From assembly GCA_022771625.1 (NCBI GenBank), contig JALFCW010000077.1:1-52026 (forward strand): a stretch of 52,026 nucleotides of DNA, in the 5' to 3' direction. The position numbers and the translations under genes were made by a program. How positions within the stretch are numbered: position 1 is the first letter of the stretch; the number at the start of each line of letters is the position of its first letter. Positions 45,022 through 52,026 of this stretch are shown piece by piece. The notes beneath the pieces were generated by a model, which was not told the DNA's origin, made no database searches, and saw nothing but the letters and a program-made list of their open reading frames with translations. This DNA comes from Prevotella sp. (GTDB taxonomy: Bacteria; Bacteroidota; Bacteroidia; Bacteroidales; Bacteroidaceae).

Positions 45022-45960
45022 ATGATGATAAGTATTGCAAATCCGATTTATGACGCGGTTTTCAAATACCTCATGGAGGACAATCGCGTGGCCAAGACTG
45101 TGCTTTCCGCCCTTCTTAAGAGAGAGGTGGTAGAGGTAGAGATGCGCAAACATGAATACACCAACGGCACACGTGACAAGATTTCTATGTTCCGTATCGA
45201 CTTCGGCGCCAAAGTCCGTCAGGATGATGGCAGTCTTAAACTTGTGCTGATAGAGCTTCAGAAGACTTGGCTTGAGACGGAAACATTGCGTTTCCGACAA
45301 TACCTCGGTACGCAATACGCCAACCCCGACAACATCTTGAAGGATGATAACCCTAACGGCTATGGCATACCTATGATAACCGTATATCTTCTTGGGCATC
45401 GTGTAGGGGAAATAGAGGAACCTGTTCTTTATGTCCGACACAAGTCATACGACTATGACGGTGTTGAGGTTACCAAAGGAATGCCCGACCCTTTCGTTGA
45501 AAGTCTTGTACATGACAGTATTATCGTCCAAATACCTCTTCTTCATGGTCGTGTAAACAACCGACTTGTTGAGGTTCTGAGCGTATTCGACCAGACAAAC
45601 AAGGACGGCAATAACCGCCAAGTATTAAATATAGACGAAGATACCTACCGTGGGGATGCGGAGATGGAGCATATCCTGCACCGTCTTCTTGTCGCTGCCT
45701 CTGATGCAAAATTGCGTCAGGATATGAACGTAGAGGACGAATATTTCTCTGCCATTGAAACACGTGATACAGCAATAATGAGGCGTGACCAAAGGATTGC
45801 TGAGCAGTCTGCACAGTTGGAAGAGCAGTCTGCACAGTTGGAAGAGCAACGCTCTGCCTTGCTTATTTCAGCGAAAGCTATGAAGACGGCAGGAATACCT
45901 ATTGAACAAATTGCGGAAATGACAAGGCTTTCTGTAGAAGAAATCTCAGATATGGTATAA
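45022..45960 (+). CDS. Rpn-type PD-(D/E)XK nuclease / transposase-related protein
   Basis: A 312-residue protein starting at the ATG at 45022 (or the adjacent ATG at 45025), not at the TTG inside the promoter. The N-terminal domain has the family opening SIANPIYDAVFKYLMEDN and a PD-(D/E)XK core with Asp60 (FRIDFGAK) and Glu78-x-Gln80 (VLIELQK). A long linker follows, then a coiled coil with two exact copies of EQSAQLE and a short C-terminal helix, MTRLSVEEISDMV, typical of these proteins. Rpn-family nucleases were first described as recombination-promoting; some relatives act in phage defence. It ends 14 bp before the VapE-type gene and is probably in one transcript with it. Confidence 0.8.
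   Translation: MMISIANPIYDAVFKYLMEDNRVAKTVLSALLKREVVEVEMRKHEYTNGTRDKISMFRIDFGAKVRQDDGSLKLVLIELQKTWLETETLRFRQYLGTQYANPDNILKDDNPNGYGIPMITVYLLGHRVGEIEEPVLYVRHKSYDYDGVEVTKGMPDPFVESLVHDSIIVQIPLLHGRVNNRLVEVLSVFDQTNKDGNNRQVLNIDEDTYRGDAEMEHILHRLLVAASDAKLRQDMNVEDEYFSAIETRDTAIMRRDQRIAEQSAQLEEQSAQLEEQRSALLISAKAMKTAGIPIEQIAEMTRLSVEEISDMV
45802..45843. repeat. In-frame 21-bp tandem duplication in the Rpn-type gene
   Basis: Two exact 21-bp copies (45802-45822, 45823-45843), each encoding EQSAQLE in the coiled-coil region, with a partial third. Heptad-length units can expand or shrink without breaking the frame. Confidence 0.9.
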
Positions 45961-45974
45961 TACTTCGCTTTAAG

Positions 45975-47654
45975 GTGAAGAATGCCGACCCATATATGAT
46001 TGACAAGCATGAGTCGATGCATCGCATATATGCATCGGCATGCCTGAAGAAGTCAGACAATGGCGCTCTTGTGGTGAAAGACTATACCGACATGCTGTTA
46101 CTCTCGACAAGTGCCATAGAAGAAGAGAACAGAATTGCGCAACTGAAACAGCTCACTAAAGTAGTGCCCTTCACAATAGCCACCTTCATAGGGTCGAGCG
46201 GACGCACGCTGAAGATAATCGCACGAGTGACATTGCCCGACCTGCCACGCCGTGAGAACGAGGCAGAGATGGAACAATTCTATCGCAAGGCCTATAAGGT
46301 GGCAGCCGCCATCTACTCGTCGCTGCTTAATGTACCCGTGTCGCCTGCGGGCATCAAAGACGGCTCATCCCCAGTGATGGCAAACTGCCTCATCAGTGCT
46401 GACGCTGCACCGTTACTCATGGAAAAAACGACGCCATTGGATGTCGATGGTGTGGAACTGGCACCAATGTCGCAGACTGAAAATATCAAACCCGATGATA
46501 ACAACGAGGTTGGAGCACTTATTTCTTTCCTTTCGGGAAAATACGAGTTTAGGTATAACACCGTGAGGGGAGCAACAGAGTATTTGGACAAACAAAAGCC
46601 GTACTGGGGATGGAGGGTTGCAGACACGCGCTTTATCAATGGTTTGTCGCTCGAAGCCCGACTCTCCGGTGTCGAAGCCCGACCTAAGGATGTCATTATT
46701 TATCTTAACTCGTCGCACATACGTGTGATTGACCCCGTGGAAGACTATCTATTCCATCTTTCGGACAAATGGGACGGACATGACCATATAGGCGACCTTG
46801 CCGATAGGGTGAAAACCGACCTGGTGCAGTGGAAACAGTGGTTCAGAATGTGGTTCTATGGTATGGTGGCACAATGGATGGGCTACAACAGCAGGTATGG
46901 CAATAGTATCGTCCCGTTGCTCGTGGCTCCCCAAGGCTATCACAAATCGACCTTTTGCCGACAGCTCCTGCCACAGGACTTGCGCTGGGGCTATCTCGAC
47001 AACCTGAAGTTTGACAACCAGAAGTTGGTGATGCAGTCGATGGTGGATTTCCTTCTGATAAACATCGACGAGTTTAACAGCATATCCAAGAAGACTCAGG
47101 AGGGATTCCTCAAGAACACCATTCAACTTGCGAGCATAGCAATCAAGCGACCTTACTCGCGCCGTGTAGAGGCTGAGCGGAGACGTGCATCGTTTATGGC
47201 CACCTCAAACATGACCGACGTGTTGAGCGACCCGTCTGGTTCACGCCGATTCTTTGTTGTTGACGTGACAAGTCCCATCGACACCGACAAGCCAATCAAC
47301 TATGAGCAACTCTATGCCCAGGCTGTAGCCGCAGTGAGAAACAACGAGCGCCGCTGGTTTGACAATGCTGACATTGAGGAGGTTATGGCGCATAACCGCA
47401 AATATGCCCTACTCAACAGTGCCGACATGTATTTCAACGACTATTTCGACACGGCATCGCCCGACGACCCCGAGGCCATGAGACTCACGACATCGGATAT
47501 ATACGACTACATACGCAAGCGTGCCGGGTCAAGGGCAGTCACCGAGAGCATCACCGTATTCGGGCGTTATCTCTCCAATGTTCCTGATATTCAGAAGGTT
47601 CACGTTGCATCGGGCACTGCCTACTATGTGAAATACCGCAAGAATGAATGCTGA
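45975..47654 (+). CDS. VapE/DUF3874-type P-loop ATPase, primase-helicase-like
   Basis: A 559-residue protein of the Bacteroidetes virulence-associated-E type. Residues about 30-160 look like a shortened BT4734-like N-terminal (VirE_N) domain; about 180-560 carry the VirE/DUF3874 ATPase with the P-loop VAPQGYHKST (Lys324), Walker B FLLINIDEF and arginine-rich RRVEAERRRASFMATSN, with a C-terminal winged-helix-like part (TTSDIYDYIRKRAGSR). Such proteins belong to superfamily-3-like helicase/primase groups on mobile elements. The start used is a GTG at 45975; the frame is open to 45906 without an ATG, and the first ATG is 45996, so the 5' end may be truncated or the start misplaced. TGACAGA repeats follow directly. 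Confidence 0.75.
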   Translation: MKNADPYMIDKHESMHRIYASACLKKSDNGALVVKDYTDMLLLSTSAIEEENRIAQLKQLTKVVPFTIATFIGSSGRTLKIIARVTLPDLPRRENEAEMEQFYRKAYKVAAAIYSSLLNVPVSPAGIKDGSSPVMANCLISADAAPLLMEKTTPLDVDGVELAPMSQTENIKPDDNNEVGALISFLSGKYEFRYNTVRGATEYLDKQKPYWGWRVADTRFINGLSLEARLSGVEARPKDVIIYLNSSHIRVIDPVEDYLFHLSDKWDGHDHIGDLADRVKTDLVQWKQWFRMWFYGMVAQWMGYNSRYGNSIVPLLVAPQGYHKSTFCRQLLPQDLRWGYLDNLKFDNQKLVMQSMVDFLLINIDEFNSISKKTQEGFLKNTIQLASIAIKRPYSRRVEAERRRASFMATSNMTDVLSDPSGSRRFFVVDVTSPIDTDKPINYEQLYAQAVAAVRNNERRWFDNADIEEVMAHNRKYALLNSADMYFNDYFDTASPDDPEAMRLTTSDIYDYIRKRAGSRAVTESITVFGRYLSNVPDIQKVHVASGTAYYVKYRKNEC

Positions 47655-47740
47655 CAGATAAAATCGTCTGTCAGCCATCTGTCATTACTTAATTGACTGT
47701 ATAATAATGAGTTACGTTAAAGTAATGACAGATGACAGAT
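47652..47740. repeat. Cluster of five TGACAGA elements after the VapE-type gene
   Basis: TGACAGA occurs at 47652, 47726 and 47733 (+) and inverted at 47667 and 47678, starting in the stop codon. They build a perfect palindrome CTGACAGA/TCTGTCAG (47651-47674, 8-nt loop) and a perfect 14-bp inverted repeat ATCTGTCATTACTT (47677-47690 with 47720-47733). GACAGATAAAAT occurs twice directly (47653, 47734). The element may be an iteron-like protein site, a recombination remnant, or a terminator structure. Confidence 0.75.
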
Positions 47741-47796
47741 AAAATAAACTTTTTCACGTAAGGATTATCCATATTATAAAAATATCGCCCAAATTG

Positions 47797-47828
47797 TTTG
47801 GAGAAATGAAATAAAATGATTATCTTTG
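47797..47828 (+). promoter_or_regulatory. Promoter of the AAA-ATPase/PD-(D/E)XK gene
   Basis: TTTG at 47797-47800, a 20-bp spacer and TATCTTTG at 47821-47828. The block TTGTTTGGAGAAATGAAATA is nearly the same as in the GH97 promoter (2620-2653). Confidence 0.72.
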
Positions 47829-47870
47829 CCGCCGAATATGCGACATTATGACACATAACATTTGAAGGAT

Positions 47871-49481
47871 ATGGAAACGAAGCGACTGAAACGACTGCCC
47901 GTAGGCATACAGACCTTTGAGAAAATCAGAGAGAATGATATGCTATATATCGACAAGACCGAGTATATCTGGAACATGATTAACCTCGGCAACTATATAT
48001 TCCTGAGCCGCCCGAGGCGGTTCGGTAAGTCGTTGCTTGTATCTACGCTTCAGGCGTATTTCGAGGGAAGAAAGGACTTGTTTAAGGGACTTTTCATAGA
48101 GACAGTGGAGAAGGAGTGGACGGAATATCCTGTGCTGAGGTTCAGCATGGCCTCAGGCAAACACATGGAGAAAGACCAGCTGGAACGCTATCTGGGCATG
48201 CGCCTTGTAGAGTATGAAAAGAAATACGGCATCTCCAATCCTGCCACTGACAACAACGACCGTTTAACGGCATTGATTCATGCGGCATATAATCAAACCG
48301 GGAAAAAGGTAGTTATACTTATCGACGAGTATGACGCTCCCCTACTTGACGTTGTACACGAGGAAAAGACATTGCCAGTGCTCCGCAACGTGATGCGCAA
48401 CTTCTATTCGCCTTTGAAAGACTGCGACCCATACCTTGAGTTTGTATTCCTCACAGGCATCACCAAATTCTCGCAACTAAGTATCTTCAGCGAGCTTAAC
48501 AACCTGAAGAACATCTCCATGCGCCCTGACTATGCCGGAGTATGTGGTATTACCAAGGAAGAGATGCTCACTGCCATGTCCGACTATATAGATGACTTCG
48601 CCGAGGCTCAGGAGATAACACGCGAAGAAGCAATCGAGGGACTGAAGCGACAGTATGACGGCTATCATTTCACTTGGCCGTCGCCCGACGTGTTCAACCC
48701 CTTCAGCCTTCTCAACGCATTCCAGGACCACGACTACACCAACTACTGGTTCTCGTCAGGCACTCCGACCTACCTTATTGAGATGCTGAGGAAGTTTAAT
48801 GTCGTGCCGTCGAAAATTGGTGGAGCAAGCGTGTTGGCATCAGCCTTCGACGCTCCCACCGAGAACATGAAGAGTATAACCCCGTTGCTCTATCAGAGCG
48901 GCTACATAACCATCAAGGACTACAACCGTGCGGCAAAACTTTACACCCTCGACATCCCAAATACAGAAATTCGCGTAGGACTGATGGACAGTCTCTTGCC
49001 AAATTATGTACATGGGTGTTATGATGAAGGAGGCACAACTATAGGCCATATGTACGAAGCCTTGCTCAATGACGACCTCGACGAGATGTTCCGACTCCTT
49101 CAGGCATATCTACTTACCGTTCCATATTGCGACAATGCCAACTCCGAGGGGCATTACCAGCAACTTCTCTATGTCATCTTCTCACTCTTTGGCAGATACG
49201 TAGAGGTGGAGGTTCGCACACCGACAGGGCGTGTGGATATTGTGATGAAAACCGCAAAGGCTATCTATGTATTCGAGTTGAAACTAAATATGTCTGCCCA
49301 AGCAGCAATGAAGCAGATAGACCTCAAGGACTATTCTTCAAAATTTGCCCTCGCTGGTCTGCCAATAGTAAAGGTAGGCATCAACTTCGACCCAGAACGC
49401 CGCACTATTGGAGATTGGAAGGTTGAAATAAGAGAAATCCATCATAATCCCCCAAAACATCAAGATAATTCTCGGAAGTGA
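47871..49481 (+). CDS. AAA-ATPase-like protein fused to a PD-(D/E)XK nuclease domain
   Basis: A 536-residue protein from the ATG at 47871 (an in-frame TTG at 47862 is less likely). The N-terminal AAA-ATPase-like domain (PF09820 type) has LPVGIQTFEKIRENDMLYID, a P-loop SRPRRFGKSLL and Walker B VVILIDEYDAPLLD, then TGITKFSQLSIFSELNNLKN. The C-terminal PDDEXK_9-type domain has Asp456 (GRVDIV), Glu469 and Lys471 (FELKL). All nuclease residues are present. The family is very common in gut Bacteroidetes, often in many copies, and its function is unknown; defence or mobile-element roles have been proposed. It follows the VapE-type gene and repeat cluster and has its own promoter. Confidence 0.85.
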   Translation: METKRLKRLPVGIQTFEKIRENDMLYIDKTEYIWNMINLGNYIFLSRPRRFGKSLLVSTLQAYFEGRKDLFKGLFIETVEKEWTEYPVLRFSMASGKHMEKDQLERYLGMRLVEYEKKYGISNPATDNNDRLTALIHAAYNQTGKKVVILIDEYDAPLLDVVHEEKTLPVLRNVMRNFYSPLKDCDPYLEFVFLTGITKFSQLSIFSELNNLKNISMRPDYAGVCGITKEEMLTAMSDYIDDFAEAQEITREEAIEGLKRQYDGYHFTWPSPDVFNPFSLLNAFQDHDYTNYWFSSGTPTYLIEMLRKFNVVPSKIGGASVLASAFDAPTENMKSITPLLYQSGYITIKDYNRAAKLYTLDIPNTEIRVGLMDSLLPNYVHGCYDEGGTTIGHMYEALLNDDLDEMFRLLQAYLLTVPYCDNANSEGHYQQLLYVIFSLFGRYVEVEVRTPTGRVDIVMKTAKAIYVFELKLNMSAQAAMKQIDLKDYSSKFALAGLPIVKVGINFDPERRTIGDWKVEIREIHHNPPKHQDNSRK

Positions 49482-49533
49482 CGGATGCCAATTGTTGCAC
49501 ATCAAATTGGACATACTACTTATTAGGGCTTTA

Positions 49534-49599
49534 TGAAACAAAAACTATAATATATGGAACATTTTTGCATCGGTTTATGAAATAAATAGTGTAATTTTG
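49534..49599 (+). promoter_or_regulatory. HTCS-2-type operator and promoter of GH127/GH146
   Basis: TGAAAC (49534-49539), 21 bp on TGGAAC (49555-49560), then the -7 box TAATTTTG (49592-49599), 32 bp from the proximal copy. No TTTG lies at the -33 position. Despite lying 7 kb from HTCS-2 beyond three unrelated genes, it matches the PUL B operator rule. Confidence 0.68.
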
Positions 49600-49640
49600 C
49601 ACTCTGGAAATGTATTTATTTATTTAATTGACCAAAAACA

Positions 49641-52026
49641 ATGAATAGAAATCTGATCTTTTCAGGACTTGTGTGCCTGATGATGCCATATACAACAATG
49701 GCGCAAGACAAACTCTACAACGATGAATTCCCGCTGGGCGACATCACACTGCTCGACGGTCCGCTGAAACACGCACGCGACCTAAACGTGGAAAACCTGC
49801 TGAAGTATGACTGCGACCGAATGCTCGCACCTTATCGCAAGGAAGCAGGACTGACACCACGCAAACCTACCTACCCCAACTGGGACGGACTCGACGGACA
49901 CGTGGGCGGACACTATCTCTCGGCCCTCGCCATCAATGCCGCTAATGGTAGCGAGGAGTGTCGTAGGCGCATGGAATATATGATTGCCGAACTGAAACTT
50001 TGTGCCGAAGCCAACGACAAGCGTGGAGAGGCTTGGGCAAAGAACTATGTGGGCGGTTTCCCACAGAGTGAAAAGCTATGGTCAACATTCCGCAAGGGCG
50101 ACTTTGGAAAATATTTCGGTTCGTGGGCACCATTCTACAACCTCCACAAAATGTTTGCCGGACTGCGCGACGCATGGCTTTATTGCGGCAACGAAGATGC
50201 ACGCCTGCTCTTCCTGAAATTCTGCGACTGGGCAGTGGATATCACATCTGAGCTTAGCGACGAACAGATGGAACGTATGCTCGGCAATGAGCATGGCGGC
50301 ATGGATGAGGTGATAGCTGATGCATACGCCATGACTGGCGACCGACGTTATCTCGACTGCGCCCGTCGCTTTGCTCACCGACAGCTGCTCACCCCGATGG
50401 AGAACCATAAGGACTGTCTCGACAATATGCATGCCAATACACAGATACCAAAGGTGATAGGTTTTCAGCGTATAGCCGAACTCGACAACGACGCCAAATG
50501 GCATGAGGCAAGCCAATATTTCTGGGATCTTGTCACCAAGGAGCGCTCGCTTGCCATAGGAGGAAACAGCCGACGCGAACACTTCCCCACCAAGGAAACA
50601 TGCATCGACTATGTGAACGACATCGACGGACCAGAATCATGTAACACATACAACATGCTAAAACTCACCGAGTTCCTCAACCGTGCCAATCCCAATGCCG
50701 CCTATGGTGACTTCTATGAGCGTGCAATGTTTAACCATATCCTATCCACACAACATCCAGAACACGGAGGATATGTATATTTCACATCGGCTCGTCCACG
50801 CCACTACCGCAACTACTCCGCTCCCAACATGGCGATGTGGTGCTGCGTGGGAACGGGTATGGAAAACCACGGCAAATATGGACAATGGACATGGACGCGT
50901 AAGAAGGGCGTGAAAGCATCTGATGACGCTCTTTACGTAAATCTCTTTGTTGCTTCGGAACTTAACTGGCGCGAGCGAGGCATCATCTTAAGGCAAGAAA
51001 CAGCCTTCCCTTACAGCGAGACATCGGAGATAGCTGTGACAAAGGGAAAGGGAGTCTTCACCATAAAGATAAGGAAACCCTCATGGTGTGACCGCTTTGA
51101 GGTGAAGGGTATTGGATTCGATGCAAAACAATATGAAGAGAATGGATTTGTCTGCATTAACAGGAAATGGAAGAAGGGCGACCGCATTTCCATCTCCATG
51201 CCTATGCACGGCAGTGTGGAACGCATGCCCAACGTGCCTCAATATGTGGCAATTATGTATGGTCCTATCGTTCTTGGCATGAAGGCTGGTACAGAAGACC
51301 TGCGTTCACTCATTGCCGACGATAGCCGTTTCGGACAATATGCCGGTGGCAAAAGATTGCCTCTCGACAAGGCGCCAATCCTCTTGCCAAAGGAAATCAG
51401 TGATATCGCCAATGACCTTCGCCCTGTGGCAGGCAAACCACTACACTTCACCCTCGCCACACGAACGGAGAACGCTATACCCGGAGGCGAACTGCAACCA
51501 TTCTTCGAGATTCACGACTCTCGCTATATGATGTATTGGCTTGCCCTCAGCGATGCCGACTACAAGGCATACACACAGCGACTTGCCGACGAGGAGAAAG
51601 CCCGTCAGGCTCTTGAAGCTGCCACCGTTGACAAGGTGATGCCTGGAGAGCAGCAGCCCGAAACCGACCACCGTATGGAGACCGGCAAGTCGGACAAGGG
51701 CAGCACAGAAGGTGTGTTCTATCGAGATGCCCGCGACGGTCACTATTTCTCTTATCTCATGCAAACCAAGGGCGAGACAGCCCTCACGCTGCAACTCACC
51801 TTCTGGGGTCAGGACGAGTGGCGCTCATCGGAGTTTGACATATTTATCGATGACACTCTGCTGACAAGTGTCAACAACACTCACCGCTGGCGTACCACAC
51901 AATTCAAGACCGTCGATTACCCCATCCCCGCCTCCATGCTTGATGGCAAAAAGGAAGTGAGAGTGAAGTTTGTGGCTCACAAAGGTCGTCAGGTAGGACA
52001 GATTTACGGAGTAAGACTAAAGAAAT
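49641..52026 (+). CDS. GH127/GH146 beta-L-arabinofuranosidase (partial, cut by window edge)
   Basis: An open frame of 795 codons with no stop before the window end. A signal peptide (cleavage near M-A-Q, residue 22) is followed by the DUF1680 barrel: LGDITLLDGPLKHARDLN, LDGHVGGHYLSALA, FYNLHKMFAGLRDA, NEHGGMDEVIADAY. The zinc/cysteine site of the family is complete: Glu332 and Cys334 in GPESCNTYNM, and Cys401-Cys402 in MWCCVGTGMEN, the first being the likely nucleophile; the upstream Glu in KETCIDYV is the candidate acid/base. A beta-sandwich follows. The length and secreted form favour GH146-like enzymes of Bacteroides. It would remove beta-L-arabinofuranose or, by context, arabinose-containing branches of xylan. 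Confidence 0.9.
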   Translation, partial: MNRNLIFSGLVCLMMPYTTMAQDKLYNDEFPLGDITLLDGPLKHARDLNVENLLKYDCDRMLAPYRKEAGLTPRKPTYPNWDGLDGHVGGHYLSALAINAANGSEECRRRMEYMIAELKLCAEANDKRGEAWAKNYVGGFPQSEKLWSTFRKGDFGKYFGSWAPFYNLHKMFAGLRDAWLYCGNEDARLLFLKFCDWAVDITSELSDEQMERMLGNEHGGMDEVIADAYAMTGDRRYLDCARRFAHRQLLTPMENHKDCLDNMHANTQIPKVIGFQRIAELDNDAKWHEASQYFWDLVTKERSLAIGGNSRREHFPTKETCIDYVNDIDGPESCNTYNMLKLTEFLNRANPNAAYGDFYERAMFNHILSTQHPEHGGYVYFTSARPRHYRNYSAPNMAMWCCVGTGMENHGKYGQWTWTRKKGVKASDDALYVNLFVASELNWRERGIILRQETAFPYSETSEIAVTKGKGVFTIKIRKPSWCDRFEVKGIGFDAKQYEENGFVCINRKWKKGDRISISMPMHGSVERMPNVPQYVAIMYGPIVLGMKAGTEDLRSLIADDSRFGQYAGGKRLPLDKAPILLPKEISDIANDLRPVAGKPLHFTLATRTENAIPGGELQPFFEIHDSRYMMYWLALSDADYKAYTQRLADEEKARQALEAATVDKVMPGEQQPETDHRMETGKSDKGSTEGVFYRDARDGHYFSYLMQTKGETALTLQLTFWGQDEWRSSEFDIFIDDTLLTSVNNTHRWRTTQFKTVDYPIPASMLDGKKEVRVKFVAHKGRQVGQIYGVRLKK

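Noticed and set aside
1..52026. CRISPR array, tRNA or rRNA genes
   Set aside because: The only tandem repeats are short heptamer spacers and a 21-bp duplication; no spaced repeat array, cloverleaf or rRNA segment was seen.

Overview
This window looks like a chromosomal segment of a Bacteroidales bacterium, most likely Prevotella/Segatella. The signs are Bacteroidetes-type promoters (TAnnTTTG, often with TTTG about 20 bp upstream), almost no Shine-Dalgarno sequences, many SusC/SusD pairs, hybrid two-component regulators (HTCS), and secreted enzymes with short C-terminal tails resembling type IX secretion signals. It is dominated by two polysaccharide utilization loci (PULs).

Region 1 (1-2378) holds a palindromic repeat, two short direct repeats resembling an insertion-sequence end, a TapB/DUF3108-like protein without a signal peptide, a small beta-barrel-like protein and two acidic lipoproteins, closed by a strong terminator. 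Region 2 (2600-15992, all + strand) is PUL A: GH97 and HTCS-1 in one unit, then GH5, SusC, SusD and a TIG-domain surface lipoprotein from a second promoter. The likely substrate is a beta-glucan, xyloglucan or (galacto)glucomannan. A helix-hairpin-helix protein (16106-17020) follows and converges on PUL B.

Region 3 (17017-44883) is PUL B, a locus for complex, substituted xylan. The minus-strand operon SusC-SusD-SusC-SusD-DUF1735 lipoprotein-GH10-like protein has the gene order I recall for the xusA-xusE/xyn10C cluster of Prevotella bryantii. It is followed by a small secreted protein with GH98, a CE1 esterase and a GH43 enzyme. HTCS-2 (-) and a GH115 alpha-glucuronidase (+) lie at the other end. 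The protein in the Xyn10C position has lost both GH10 catalytic glutamates and is probably a binding protein.

Region 4 (44995-49481) is a three-gene interruption: an Rpn-type PD-(D/E)XK nuclease, a VapE/DUF3874-type ATPase followed by a cluster of TGACAGA repeats, and an AAA-ATPase/PD-(D/E)XK fusion. Region 5 (49641 to the window end) is a GH127/GH146 beta-L-arabinofuranosidase, cut by the edge.

The most notable signal is regulatory. Five promoters carry a direct repeat related to TGAAAC with exactly 21 bp period, and the proximal copy always lies 32 bp from the TAnnTTTG box. They are HTCS-2, the xus operon, the GH98 unit, an intergenic non-coding unit between GH98 and CE1, and GH127/146 beyond the interruption. 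Four of the five lack a -33 box, as expected for activator-dependent promoters. I infer that this is the HTCS-2 operator and that the non-coding unit at about 21123-21346 is a small RNA of the xylan regulon. PUL A has its own 21-bp direct repeat (AAACCC) upstream of GH5. No rRNA, tRNA or CRISPR was seen. All assignments are by reading alone; no database search was run.
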